Part shown: positions 44,279 to 53,971 of the stretch, in pieces | Position numbering within the stretch: the stretch's first letter is position 1 | Layout of the letters: each line of letters begins with the position of its first letter | From: Methylocapsa palsarum | GTDB lineage: Bacteria; Pseudomonadota; Alphaproteobacteria; Rhizobiales; Beijerinckiaceae | Assembly (NCBI RefSeq): GCF_900114285.1 | Contig: NZ_FOSN01000005.1 | Coordinates: forward strand, 1 to 64,000 | Direction of reading: 5' to 3' | DNA: 64,000 bases | Position numbers and translations under genes: made by a program | The notes under the pieces: generated by a model | The model's input: the letters and a program-made list of their open reading frames with translations, nothing else | Told to the model about the DNA's origin: nothing | The model's database searches: none

Positions 44279-45007
44279 ATGTCAATTTGCGCGCCCGCCA
44301 AAGCCATGGTTTTCGCCGCTGGACTTGGGACGAGAATGCGCCCGCTCACGCTTGAAACGCCCAAGCCTCTCATCAGGGTAGGGGGGCGGCCGATGATCGA
44401 TTATATCCTCGACCGGTTCGAGGCGGCCGGTGTCGAGACCGCAATTGTCAATGTCCATTACCTCGCCGATCAGATCGAGGCGCATCTCGCAGCAAGAGCG
44501 AACCCGAAAATCGTAATTTCCGACGAACGCGGCAAACTCCTCGATCAGGGGGGCGGGATCGCAAAAGCCTTGCCCTGGCTTGGCGATCGGCCTTTTTTTG
44601 TCGCCAATACCGACGCGTTCTGGATCCAGGAGGGACCTCAGCAAAACCTGCTTCGACTCGCGGGCGCCTGGGATCCCGAAAGGATGGATGCGCTTCTTCT
44701 GGTCGCCGCGACGACGTCGAGCGTTGGCGTCGATTGGCAGGGGGACTTCGAAATGGCCCCGGACGGGCGGTTGACCCGGCGCGCGGAAGACAGGATCGTC
44801 CCGTTCGTTTATACCGGCGTCGGCATTGTTAAGCCGGAGCTATTCGCCAGTCAGACCCAGGAAATATTCAGGCTTGCGCCGGTATTTTTCGAAGCGGCGG
44901 AGAAAGGTCGGCTTTTCGGCCAGCGGCTCGAGGGCCTCTGGCTGCATGTCGGCGCTCCCGAGGCGATCGAGGCTGCGGAACGGACAATGGTCGAGAACAC
45001 TTTTTGA
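44279..45007 (+). CDS. murU: N-acetylmuramate-1-phosphate uridylyltransferase
   Basis: MurU turns MurNAc-1-phosphate into UDP-MurNAc, a recycling route that bypasses MurA. The 242-residue nucleotidyltransferase has FAAGLGTRMRPLTLETPKPL (12-31) and the metal-site ANTDAFW. From ATG 44279 it begins 22 bases after the kinase fusion. A TTG at 44240 inside the previous gene would add 13 residues. The gene order amgK-murU matches the Pseudomonas recycling pair. Confidence 0.9.
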   Translation: MSICAPAKAMVFAAGLGTRMRPLTLETPKPLIRVGGRPMIDYILDRFEAAGVETAIVNVHYLADQIEAHLAARANPKIVISDERGKLLDQGGGIAKALPWLGDRPFFVANTDAFWIQEGPQQNLLRLAGAWDPERMDALLLVAATTSSVGVDWQGDFEMAPDGRLTRRAEDRIVPFVYTGVGIVKPELFASQTQEIFRLAPVFFEAAEKGRLFGQRLEGLWLHVGAPEAIEAAERTMVENTF

Positions 45008-45220
45008 CAGTCCGAAGGCCAAGCGCGTTCTTGCAAAGATTCGCACAGGTGCGGCCATCCGCCAGTTGACTTAGCAGAAGACATTTAGTTTGTCACAATC
45101 GAGCGCCTTTGATCGTTTCAAGTTGGCGACAAGGAGCTTCGAGAGGACTGAAAGGCTGGCGTTTCGCGGCGGCTTAATGACCGCTTGTATGCTCAAGAAA
45201 CAAAAACAGAAAAGAGTGTC

Positions 45221-45832
45221 ATGAAAACGTCTAGCTTATGTTTGTTCTCCGCCCCGTTTCTTCTCACGGCGGCGATCGCGACGTCTGGCTGCGACAAAGC
45301 GCCCGCCGCCCAGACCGCGATAAATTACAGTCAAGCCGCCCTTTGCAAATCCTATAATACGGCTCACGGCCCTGTGACGGCGCCAGCAGATCAGGCTTTC
45401 GCGATTTTCAAGATCGCCAACATCGACAATACGAAAACCGCCAAATTCTTCTTTTTTGACCCCTCGATGTTCTACGTCGATCAATCGACGCCGGCGCAAA
45501 AGGCGGGCAAGGTCATCGACATGAACCGCAAGCTGGCGACAATGGACGCCAAGAGCGCGCCGGCCGGTTCGAACGCTCCCCCGAAAGGTCAGATTCCCAA
45601 GGGCGGCGCGATGGACGTCAACGCCTATACCGTCGCCTTGGTCGGCACCAACAATCCGAGCGGCGGCCCGGAAGCCAAGCAATATGATTTCGATCTGGTT
45701 TATGACGATTGGAGTCCGGAATACCAGAGCTACCGTGAAGGTTTTGTCTCCAAGGTCCTCCTGAACAAGACGAATCCGGCCGGCTCGACCTATTCGGTGA
45801 CGGCTGATTGCGGGACCATCGCCCTCAATTGA
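45221..45832 (+). CDS. Predicted lipoprotein, paralogue 1
   Basis: A 203-residue lipoprotein with lipobox ATSGC (Cys24). The mature part shares a clear pattern with the next gene: GCDKAP, CK-aromatic, APxxQAFAxFK, DNxKTAKxFxFDP, YVDQS, QKAGKV, NNPxGGPxAKQ and YDDW. ATG 45221 follows AAAAGAG. No family is recognised. The 213-base gap before it, after murU, shows no gene. Confidence 0.75.
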   Translation: MKTSSLCLFSAPFLLTAAIATSGCDKAPAAQTAINYSQAALCKSYNTAHGPVTAPADQAFAIFKIANIDNTKTAKFFFFDPSMFYVDQSTPAQKAGKVIDMNRKLATMDAKSAPAGSNAPPKGQIPKGGAMDVNAYTVALVGTNNPSGGPEAKQYDFDLVYDDWSPEYQSYREGFVSKVLLNKTNPAGSTYSVTADCGTIALN

Positions 45833-45933
45833 GGCCTTCGCCATCGCATTTGGGCCGCTCGCTCGTGACGCTTGGGCGCGAGCGGTCCTGTTCGCCTGAA
45901 TAAGCCAAGCGCTTTCAGAGGAAATAGTCTTAA

Positions 45934-46551
45934 ATGTCAGGGTTATCATTCAAATCACTTTCCGTGCTTTCCTTCGGTTGCGCCGCCGCCGCGATCGCCC
46001 TTGCGGGTTGCGACAAGGCTCCGCCCGGACAAACGGGCATCACCTTCCGCCAGATCGGCGTCTGCAAGGGCTTCGAAACGGCCAGCGGTAAGGTGACCGC
46101 GCCGAATGGACAGGCGTTCGCTGTTTTCAAGGTTCAGGAACTGGACAATTCGAAGACCGCCAAAGGCTTCCTGTTTGATCCCGCTAACCTCTACGTCGAT
46201 CAATCCAACGCGACGCAAAAGGCTGGCAAGGTCGGCGACCTGAATCGGCGCTTCTCCGCCCCGGACACACGTCTGACCCAGACCACGGGCGCCGCCAAAC
46301 TTGATAAGGTGACCGTTCCGTCAGGCGAAAAGAAGTCGGTTGACGGCGTCACTTATACTGCGATCGAGACCAACAACCCGACCGGAGGTCCCGACGCCAA
46401 GCAGTTCGATCTGAGCCTGCTTTACGACGATTGGACTTCGGAGAAAGTCTATACACCCGAAGGCTGGGTCTCGCAGGTCGTTCTGACCAAGCTCAATCCG
46501 TCCGACACGTTCACTGTCGTCGAGGATTGCAAAAGCCTGCCCATTAAGTAG
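45934..46551 (+). CDS. Predicted lipoprotein, paralogue 2
   Basis: A 205-residue paralogue of the preceding lipoprotein with lipobox LAGC (Cys26) and the same motif series. One mature Cys near the start (VCKGF) and one near the end (EDCKSL) occur at matching places in both proteins and could pair. Probable tandem duplication, 101 bases after its partner. Function unknown. Confidence 0.77.
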   Translation: MSGLSFKSLSVLSFGCAAAAIALAGCDKAPPGQTGITFRQIGVCKGFETASGKVTAPNGQAFAVFKVQELDNSKTAKGFLFDPANLYVDQSNATQKAGKVGDLNRRFSAPDTRLTQTTGAAKLDKVTVPSGEKKSVDGVTYTAIETNNPTGGPDAKQFDLSLLYDDWTSEKVYTPEGWVSQVVLTKLNPSDTFTVVEDCKSLPIK

Positions 46552-46770
46552 TCTTTGATCTGTCTGGCCGGTCTCGCTCGCCGAGACCGGCCGCGCAGAC
46601 AAAATTTTCCTTCCAATTCTCCAGCGTTCACCTCCATTTCTTCTGCCGCGCGGGGCCGTGGCGGCTTTCGACTCCGTTCTCTAATTGTTCTTGCGAGCGG
46701 ACGCTGATGCGGTTAAGCTGTCCACTTGCAGGCCGCTGCGTGGCGCGGCGCCGCAAGGCGGGACTCTCCC

Positions 46771-48309
46771 ATGGTCGTCAGAGTTGCGACGGTCGCGTTT
46801 GAAGGCATCGAAGCCCGGCCTGTCGATGTGCAGGTCCAGATCGCGAACGGCAATGTTGTCTTCACCATCGTCGGACTTGGAGACAAGGCGGTCGCCGAAT
46901 CGCGCGAACGGGTGCGCGCCGCGCTGAATGCGTCAGGACTGGCTCTTCCGGCAAAACGAATTACGGTCAACCTGGCCCCGGCTGATCTGCCCAAAGAGGG
47001 CAGCCATTATGATTTGCCGATCGCCCTCGCCGTGATGGCCGCCATCGGCGCTATTCCTGCCGATTCCCTGCAGAATTTCACGGTCCTCGGCGAACTTGCC
47101 CTTGATGGCGCCATTACCGCGGTCGCCGGAGCGCTTCCCGCCGCCATCGCCGCCAACGCGCGCGGCCACGGTCTGATCTGCCCGCACGCCAGCGGGTCCG
47201 AAGCGGCTTGGGCGAGCGCGGACATCGACATCCTTGCTCCGATTTCCCTCATTCAACTGGTTAATCACTTCAAGGGAACGCAGGTGATGGCGCCGCCCCG
47301 CCCGGCGGTCAGGGGCGAACCGGGGCGGCTGCCGGATCTTCGCGACGTGAAAGGGCAGGAGAGCGCCAAGCGCGCGCTCGAGATCGCGGCGGCCGGAGGG
47401 CATAACCTTCTCTTCAACGGTCCTCCCGGCGCCGGCAAATCCATGCTGGCGGCGCGTCTGCCATCAATATTGCCGCCTCTTTCGCCGCGGGAATTGCTTG
47501 AAGTATCTTTGATTCACTCGGTCGCCGGGGATCTTGCGGGGGGCGCGCTGACCGACCGGCGTCCGTTCCGGGCTCCGCATCATTCCGCCTCGATGGCCGC
47601 GCTCGTGGGCGGCGGAGTCCGGGCGAGGCCGGGAGAAATTTCACTCGCCCATCATGGCGTTCTGTTTCTCGATGAATTGCCCGAATTTCAGCCGCAGGTT
47701 CTCGACAGTCTCCGCCAGCCTCTGGAGACCGGCGAAGTCGCCATTGCGCGCGCCAATCACAGGATTGTTTATCCGGCCCGGTTTCAACTTGTCGCGGCGA
47801 TGAATCCGTGCCGCTGCGGCCACGCCATGGACCCTGGATTCGCTTGCAGCCGCCAGCCTAACGCGCGCTGCGTCGCCCAATATCAGGCGCGGCTTTCGGG
47901 TCCTTTGCTCGACCGCATCGACCTTCATATCGAGGCGCCCGCGGTTTCGGCCGCGGATTTGATGCTGCCCCCGCCGGCCGAGGGCTCCAAAGAGGTCGCA
48001 TCGAGAGTATCGGCAGCGCGCGACATTCAGCTGCGCCGGTATTCGGCGCTGGGACTGCCGGGCGTCGGGTCCAATGCGGCGGCGCCGGCGGCGGTCATCG
48101 AAGATGTCGCGCAGCTCGACGCAAGCGGCCTCAGCCTGCTTCAGGAAGCGTCCGACCGACTGCAATTGTCCGCTCGCGGCTTTCATCGGGTCTTGAAGCT
48201 CGCCAGGACGATCGCCGATCTCGATGGCGACGAAAAGGTCGGCGGGCGGCATCTGGCGGAAGCTTTGTCCTATCGCGCCGACGCGTCGCGGAGCCTGCGC
48301 GCGGCGTAG
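46771..48309 (+). CDS. comM: YifB/ComM-family AAA ATPase
   Basis: A 512-residue Mg-chelatase-like AAA+ protein. ComM in Vibrio is a branch-migration helicase that helps integrate DNA in transformation; the family is widespread and its role elsewhere is less clear. An N-terminal LonC-like domain (VDVQVQIANGNVVFTIVGL) precedes Walker A GPPGAGKS (about 217-224) and Walker B GVLFLDELPEF. A Cys group in NPCRCGH ... CSRQ fits the family. ATG 46771 gives the usual family start. Confidence 0.93.
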   Translation: MVVRVATVAFEGIEARPVDVQVQIANGNVVFTIVGLGDKAVAESRERVRAALNASGLALPAKRITVNLAPADLPKEGSHYDLPIALAVMAAIGAIPADSLQNFTVLGELALDGAITAVAGALPAAIAANARGHGLICPHASGSEAAWASADIDILAPISLIQLVNHFKGTQVMAPPRPAVRGEPGRLPDLRDVKGQESAKRALEIAAAGGHNLLFNGPPGAGKSMLAARLPSILPPLSPRELLEVSLIHSVAGDLAGGALTDRRPFRAPHHSASMAALVGGGVRARPGEISLAHHGVLFLDELPEFQPQVLDSLRQPLETGEVAIARANHRIVYPARFQLVAAMNPCRCGHAMDPGFACSRQPNARCVAQYQARLSGPLLDRIDLHIEAPAVSAADLMLPPPAEGSKEVASRVSAARDIQLRRYSALGLPGVGSNAAAPAAVIEDVAQLDASGLSLLQEASDRLQLSARGFHRVLKLARTIADLDGDEKVGGRHLAEALSYRADASRSLRAA

Positions 48310-48473
48310 GGCTAAACGGCGAAGCGAGGAGGCGCGGCCGTCCGAACGAGAGCCGGGCGTTATTGTGCAACTGCTCACTTGCGTGTAGATTCCGGGCTGT
48401 ATTGTGGAATTGGCGGCCCGCGTTGCCGCCGGGCCGGAACCTGTTCAAGTCCTCGCACGGTAAAGATTGGCGG

Positions 48474-49682
48474 ATGAACGCTATTGGCGACGCGACGTCC
48501 ATCCAAACGTTTGATTCGCCCTTGGCGGCGTCCTCGGCCGCGGCTCAAACGATTCGACGCTGGCTGACCGCGAAAGCCCTGCCGCTCTGGTCGACGGAAG
48601 GTTTCGACCATGAACGCGGCTGTTTCGAGGAACGCCTGACTCGCGGCGGACAGCCGGTTCTCGGAACGCCCCGACGCGCGATGGTTCAGGCGCGTCAGAT
48701 TTATGTTTTTTCGCATGCGGCGCATCTCGGCTGGTTTCCGAAGGGGCTTCAAATCGCCGAAACCGCGATGGAGTCCTTGCAGCGCGATTTCAGGGATGGG
48801 GCCGAAGGCTTCGCCTTTTCAGTCGACGCCGACGGAAAGACGGTTTCTCTCGCGCGCGACGCCTATACCCATGCCTTCGTCCTTTTCGCCATCGCATGGC
48901 TGTATCGCGTCAATGGCGACGCCCGCCTTTTGCAAACGGCTGATGAGACGACGCGGTTCATCGAGACCTCGCTGGTCGACCCTGTATACGGGGGCGTCTT
49001 CGATGAGTTCCCCGTGAAGGATCGCAACAAGCGGCAAAATCCGCACATGCATCTTCTGGAAGCATTTTTGGCGCTTGAGGAATCCGCGCCGGGGCGGGGA
49101 TATATCGACCGCGCCCGTTCCTTGGTGGAGATCTTCAAGGTCCGCCTGTTTTCCCCCGACGCCGGAGTTCTCCTCGAATATTTCGCCGAAGATTGGGGCG
49201 CGCATCCGGACACGGCGAAAAGCTGCGTATGGGAGCCGGGACATCAATACGAATGGGCATGGCTGCTGCGTGAATACGAAAAACTGACCGGCGAAGATCT
49301 GCAATTCTGGATCGAAAGACTGTATCTTTCAGCGCGCGCGTATGGCTCCGCTGAAAGCTTGCTGCTCTTCGACGAGGTCGCAACGGACATGACGGTCCTG
49401 AAACGATCCAACCGGATCTGGCCTCACACCGAAGCTGCAAAAGCGGCTGTCGCCCTCTATTCGGCAGGGGACCGGAAGGCGCCGGAATTTGGCGCCGCCA
49501 TGATCTCGAGCTTAATGGAGCATTTTCTCGACCGTCCATTCGAGGGCGGCTGGATCGACCATCTGGACCATAGAGGCCATCCTCTCGTGGACTACGTTCC
49601 TGCGAGTTCGCTCTATCATTTGTTTCTGGCGGCTACGGAAATGAACCGCGCTTTTCCAGCCGACGCGGGCGGGTCGGCCTAG
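48474..49682 (+). CDS. AGE-family sugar epimerase/isomerase
   Basis: A 402-residue member of the N-acylglucosamine 2-epimerase family, an alpha/alpha barrel. Typical segments are PRRAMVQARQIYVFSHAA, DAYTHAFVLFAIAW, NPHMHLLEAFLAL and WEPGHQYEWAWLL, whose His residues are the likely catalytic bases. It could be a mannose or mannose-6-phosphate isomerase or an epimerase; sequence alone does not decide. I chose ATG 48474, since the fold starts soon after; upstream residues look random. hldE follows, so a surface-sugar role is plausible. Confidence 0.85.
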   Translation: MNAIGDATSIQTFDSPLAASSAAAQTIRRWLTAKALPLWSTEGFDHERGCFEERLTRGGQPVLGTPRRAMVQARQIYVFSHAAHLGWFPKGLQIAETAMESLQRDFRDGAEGFAFSVDADGKTVSLARDAYTHAFVLFAIAWLYRVNGDARLLQTADETTRFIETSLVDPVYGGVFDEFPVKDRNKRQNPHMHLLEAFLALEESAPGRGYIDRARSLVEIFKVRLFSPDAGVLLEYFAEDWGAHPDTAKSCVWEPGHQYEWAWLLREYEKLTGEDLQFWIERLYLSARAYGSAESLLLFDEVATDMTVLKRSNRIWPHTEAAKAAVALYSAGDRKAPEFGAAMISSLMEHFLDRPFEGGWIDHLDHRGHPLVDYVPASSLYHLFLAATEMNRAFPADAGGSA

Positions 49683-49709
49683 TTCCCTCCGGGTCGGCCG
49701 AGTTCCTCA
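49670..49709. repeat. 20-bp tandem duplication at AGE stop
   Basis: Two 20-base units beginning CGGGTCGGCC lie in tandem, with three or so differences near the end. The first unit holds the TAG stop of the AGE gene. The following AT-rich gap to 49922 has no gene. Confidence 0.75.
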
Positions 49710-49922
49710 TGGAGAAATCGACTTGTCATTTGATCTAAACCTCGCTTTGATATTGAGGATTATGATAATATTTCAATGACTTGTTTTGATTTAACGACAA
49801 TCAGGAAATGATGCCGTCCGGGAGCGCTAAATGATGATTTTATGTTCCAACCCATTAGGCCCCAAAGCATTAGCCTTCGAAACATCAGGTCCCAAAACGC
49901 AAACTGCCGATCGGATCGCAAA

Positions 49923-51395
49923 ATGATCGACTTCGACCGCTTCGCCAAATGCCAGGTCGCGGTGATCGGCGATCTGATGCTCGATTGTTACCTGAAAGGC
50001 GAGGCAAGCCGGGTTTCTCCCGAGGCCCCCGTCCTGATTGTCCGCGCCCTTTCGGAAAAGTCGGTTGCAGGCGGCGCCGCCAACGTCGCGGCCAATGTCG
50101 CGGCCCTGGGCCTTTTCGTCCGGGTCGTCGGGCTGACGGGTTCGGACGGCGCGCGCGACATGCTGTTCGATCGCATGCGCGCGCACGGACGCCTCGATCT
50201 CTCCGGGGTGATCCCCGTCCTCGGCCGGCCGACGACCAAAAAATTGAGGGTCTTGGGTGCTCATCAGCAGATCATCCGGATCGATGAGGAAAACACCGAG
50301 CCGTTCGACGAATTGACCGAGGCCCGTCTGATTGAGGCGGCTTTCGCCGCGATTGAACCCTCGGGCGTCGTCATTCTCTCGGATTACGGCAAGGGCGCCT
50401 TATCGGACCGCGTCCTGAAGGCGGTGATCGGCAAGTGCAACGCTCTTGGAAAGACTCTGCTGGTCGATCCGAAACGTCTGGACCTGTCGGCTTACAGGGG
50501 CGCGTCGATCATCACGCCGAACCGGAAAGAACTGACCGCGGCGACCGCGCTGCCTTGCGACACCGACGCTGAAGCTGCAATCGCGGCGCGGCGCGCAAGC
50601 GACGTCTGCGGCGCGGACATCCTTTTGACGCGTTCAGAAAAAGGGATGTCCTATTTCTCCGGGTCGAGCGCTCCGATCCATCTTGCGACCGTCGCACAGG
50701 ATGTTTTCGACGTTTCCGGCGCGGGCGATACGGTCATCGGGGTTCTCGCGGCCTCGCTTGCGGCGGACCTGCCGATCGGCGACGCCATGAAAATGGCCAA
50801 TCACGCCGCAGGCATCGTCGTCGCGAAAGTCGGCACGGCGACAGTGACGATCGACGAACTCCTCGCATCCTTCGCCTCGGAAGCGGTCGACGATGTGGTC
50901 AACGATGGTCGAAGGCTCTCGCGTAGCGACGCCGTCGCTTTGCGCTGGGCCTGGGCCAAGGAAAAATTGACCGTCGGTTTCGCCAATGGCTGTTTCGACC
51001 TGCTCCATCCCGGCCATATTTCGCTCATCCGCCAGGCGTCGGACAGTTGTGATCGCCTGATCATGGCGTTGAATTCGGACGCGTCGGTTCGGCGCCTCAA
51101 AGGCCCCTCGCGCCCGGTGCAGGATGAAAACGCGCGCGCCGCGGTCATTGGCGCGATCAAGGGCGTTTCGGCGGTCGTCATCTTCGATGAGGATACGCCG
51201 CTCGAACTGATCAAAGCGCTGCAGCCTGACATCCTCGTCAAGGGCGCGGATTATACCGAGGACAAGGTCGTCGGCGCCGATATCGTCCGGGCGCGCGGGG
51301 GCAGGGTGGTTCTCGCCGACCTCTCGCCCGGCCACTCCACCACCAACATCATCAAGGCGGCAGAAACACCTCCGGGCGTCAAGGCTCAGGCGTAG
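49923..51395 (+). CDS. hldE: Bifunctional heptose-7-phosphate kinase / heptose-1-phosphate adenylyltransferase
   Basis: HldE makes ADP-heptose for the lipopolysaccharide core in two steps. The 490-residue product has an N-terminal ribokinase-type domain (GDLMLDCYLKG, GGAANVAANVA, DVSGAGDTVIG) and a C-terminal nucleotidyltransferase domain with FANGCFDLLHPGHI (about 353-366). I chose ATG 49923, where the family sequence starts (IDFDRFAKCQVAVIGD). An in-frame ATG at 49842 would add 27 unmatched residues. Confidence 0.95.
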   Translation: MIDFDRFAKCQVAVIGDLMLDCYLKGEASRVSPEAPVLIVRALSEKSVAGGAANVAANVAALGLFVRVVGLTGSDGARDMLFDRMRAHGRLDLSGVIPVLGRPTTKKLRVLGAHQQIIRIDEENTEPFDELTEARLIEAAFAAIEPSGVVILSDYGKGALSDRVLKAVIGKCNALGKTLLVDPKRLDLSAYRGASIITPNRKELTAATALPCDTDAEAAIAARRASDVCGADILLTRSEKGMSYFSGSSAPIHLATVAQDVFDVSGAGDTVIGVLAASLAADLPIGDAMKMANHAAGIVVAKVGTATVTIDELLASFASEAVDDVVNDGRRLSRSDAVALRWAWAKEKLTVGFANGCFDLLHPGHISLIRQASDSCDRLIMALNSDASVRRLKGPSRPVQDENARAAVIGAIKGVSAVVIFDEDTPLELIKALQPDILVKGADYTEDKVVGADIVRARGGRVVLADLSPGHSTTNIIKAAETPPGVKAQA

Positions 51396-51566
51396 CAACG
51401 CTGACTCTTTTAGTGTTTTCGCCAATATGATCGTGGCGATTTGATAAAAATCCCGATAAGTTACGCAACGGCTTTCGGGTGGCGGCCCTGGTCAATTTGC
51501 GGCCGCCGCGAGGTTCGCGCTGAAAATATGCGGCTCGACTGAATGGCCGCCGCAAGGGAGACGCCC

Positions 51567-52397
51567 ATGTCCTACGCGACGCTCTTGGTCCATATCGATC
51601 TGGACCAGAATAATGACGCTAGACTCCGTGTGGCTGGCGACCTCGCCGAACGGTTCGGCGCAAGAGTGATCGGCGTCGCCGCTCAGGCCGAAATTCTTCC
51701 GGTGTTTTATACGGCCGACGGATATGCCGCAGGTTTCGTCGCGGAAGATAATCTGGCTGACATCAAAAAACGCGTGCAACAGGCCGAGGAGCGTTTTCGA
51801 GCCGCCTTGACTGGCCGGGTGAAGCAGCTCGAATGGAGGTCGTCCCTCGAGGATCCGAGCGAATTCATCGCCGAGCAATCCCGCGCCGCGGATCTTGTCG
51901 TGATCGGCAAGACTCCGAGCGACGAAACGCAGGAACCGCTCGATCAGATCAGCCCGAGCGATTTGATCGGACATATCGGCCGGCCGCTCCTGATCGTCCC
52001 CCACGACGTCAAGGCGCTGACGGCCGAGAGAGTGATCGTCGCCTGGAAGGATACGCGTGAGGCGCGCCGCGCGGCGTTCGACGCTCTGCCCTTCCTGAAA
52101 CGGGCTCAGCAAGTCATTGTTTATGAAGTCGACGAAAACCGCGATCCGGCGGAAGCGCAGCGTCATGTCGATGACGTCGCCAAATGGCTTGGCGGCCATG
52201 GCGTCAACGCCGCGGGCAGGGTTGAACCTTTACGCGACAGTCCCGCTCTCCAGTTGGAAGCGCTCGCGAAAAAGGAAGGCGCGGACCTGATCGTCGCGGG
52301 CGCTTTTGGTCACGGCAAGCTCCGGGAATGGATCCTCGGAGGCGTCACCCGCGACCTGCTTGGTCAATCGTCCTGCTGCCAGCTGCTCGCCCATTGA
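51567..52397 (+). CDS. Universal stress protein, two-domain
   Basis: A 276-residue protein with two USP-like halves. The second half carries the ATP-type motif GAFGHGKLREWILGGVT; the first half has a partial version (VVIGKTPSD). Tandem UspA proteins like this are common in alphaproteobacteria and respond to stress in ways not fixed by sequence. ATG 51567 begins MSYATLLVHIDLD, the usual family start. It converges with the next gene with five bases between the two stop codons. Confidence 0.9.
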   Translation: MSYATLLVHIDLDQNNDARLRVAGDLAERFGARVIGVAAQAEILPVFYTADGYAAGFVAEDNLADIKKRVQQAEERFRAALTGRVKQLEWRSSLEDPSEFIAEQSRAADLVVIGKTPSDETQEPLDQISPSDLIGHIGRPLLIVPHDVKALTAERVIVAWKDTREARRAAFDALPFLKRAQQVIVYEVDENRDPAEAQRHVDDVAKWLGGHGVNAAGRVEPLRDSPALQLEALAKKEGADLIVAGAFGHGKLREWILGGVTRDLLGQSSCCQLLAH

Positions 52398-52402
52398 CGG
52401 CT

Positions 52403-53971
52403 CTATCGACCTGAGTGAGACAAACCCTCCTGCGCTTCGATCAGGGTGAGGGCGCGCTCCACAAGGTCTTCGCCCGATCCTGACGCGTCAAGGCGCCGCC
52501 ACTCCATCTCGCCAATATCCGCGGCCGCCTGCGCCTCGACGACGACCCTCGTGGCGTCCGAGGCGTCGTTTGTCCGCCGGAACACCCGGTCGATCAGCTG
52601 ACCGATCGGAGCCTCGAGCCACAGGCCGGCGAATCCCGCCTGTGCGGAGGCTGCGATTTGTCTGGCCGCCTCGCGCTCCGCGGGCTTGCCATGGACGGCG
52701 TCCAGGATGACGCTTTGACCGGCCTTCAGCGCCAGCGCGCTCTTGAGCCGCAGGATCCGATAGGTCTCCGCCGTGGCGTTCGTCGTGTAAGCGTCGCTCG
52801 GGAGGCGCTCCAGTTCGCTCCGGCCGAACATGCGCTTGCGTTCCACATCGCTGCGCAGATGAACCGCCCCCGGCGCGCGGCCGAGAGCTGGCGCGAGCGC
52901 TCGGGCCAGGGACGTCTTACCCGAGCCAGATAGGCCGCCGACCGCCACGAGATCGAGCCGGCGAGGTGTAAGGAACGCGATCGCGGCCTCGAAATAATGG
53001 CGCGACGCGTCCCGCAGGCTGGATGAATTCGCAGGTCCAAGCTGAAGCACCTTGGCGCGGATCGCCGCCCGCAGAGCGAGAAAAAACGGAAGGACCGTCA
53101 GGCCTTCGAGTTGCCGGTCTGCCTCGGGACATTGTGACAGATAGCGGTTGAACAGGAGATTGGCGTGATTTCGTAGCCCGCGCGTCCAGAGGTCCATCAG
53201 GAGAAACGCCAGATCGTAAAGGATGTCGCCCGTGGCGATCGCATCGTTGAATTCGATGGCGTCGAACAACACCGGCGCATCGTTGATCAGAACGATATTG
53301 CCCAGATGAAGATCGCCATGGCATCGGCGCGTCCAACCTTGGGTTTCGCGTTGCCGTAGAAGGGGGCAGATGCGGTCGAACTCGATCGACATTCGCTGGC
53401 GAAAGACCGCCGCAGCTTGCGCCTCGAAGACATCGGGGGCGGCTTCGAAGGCCTCGGCGGTTTCGTCCAGCAAAGCCTTGAGCGCGGAGGTGGAGTTTGA
53501 GTCTTTGACGGTTCGCGCGCGCTGGTGCGACGCGATGACAGCGTCCGCGAGCTTGGGGACGATTCCGGGGTCGAGCGCGCCGCGCAGCGCAAGCCGGTCC
53601 AGCGTGCAATTTTCATCGAAGCGGCGAAGGTGAACGGCCCATTCGATGATGTGGGGGCCGCTGCCCAGTTTGAGGCGGCCGCCCGTTTTCGATATGGGCA
53701 GGGTCCCAAGATAGAGTTCTGGGGCGTTCGCCCGATTCACCTCGATCTCGTTCTCGCAGGCGCGCCGCCGCTTTTCGAGAGTCGAGAAATCCATAAAAGG
53801 AAAACAAATGGCGCGCTTGACCTTGTACACGTCCGGACCGGCGAGAAAGACCGCGGCGCCATGCGTGTCGATGCGTGTCACGGGCGCATCGAGCCGATGC
53901 GTCGCCGGGTCGGCCAGAAAGGCGAAGACTTCGGACTGGATTTCCTGCGGCGCAGGGCCGGGTTCGCTCAT
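52403..53971 (-). CDS. Aminoglycoside-phosphotransferase-like / P-loop kinase fusion
   Basis: A 522-residue two-domain protein. The N-terminal half (about 1-325) resembles aminoglycoside phosphotransferases, with CHGDLHLGNIVL (about 216-227) and FDAIEFND. The C-terminal half (about 340-510) is a zeta-toxin-like P-loop kinase, with GGLSGSGKTSLARAL (about 342-356) and ILDAVHGKPAERE. Substrates are unknown; the fold pair is widespread and often annotated as a bifunctional kinase/ATP-binding protein. ATG 53971 has no clear ribosome site. Confidence 0.85.
   Translation of the reverse strand: MSEPGPAPQEIQSEVFAFLADPATHRLDAPVTRIDTHGAAVFLAGPDVYKVKRAICFPFMDFSTLEKRRRACENEIEVNRANAPELYLGTLPISKTGGRLKLGSGPHIIEWAVHLRRFDENCTLDRLALRGALDPGIVPKLADAVIASHQRARTVKDSNSTSALKALLDETAEAFEAAPDVFEAQAAAVFRQRMSIEFDRICPLLRQRETQGWTRRCHGDLHLGNIVLINDAPVLFDAIEFNDAIATGDILYDLAFLLMDLWTRGLRNHANLLFNRYLSQCPEADRQLEGLTVLPFFLALRAAIRAKVLQLGPANSSSLRDASRHYFEAAIAFLTPRRLDLVAVGGLSGSGKTSLARALAPALGRAPGAVHLRSDVERKRMFGRSELERLPSDAYTTNATAETYRILRLKSALALKAGQSVILDAVHGKPAEREAARQIAASAQAGFAGLWLEAPIGQLIDRVFRRTNDASDATRVVVEAQAAADIGEMEWRRLDASGSGEDLVERALTLIEAQEGLSHSGR

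Noticed and set aside
42700-44373. 557-codon minus-strand frame opposite the TsaE-AmgK gene
   Set aside because: Shadow of a clear two-domain protein.
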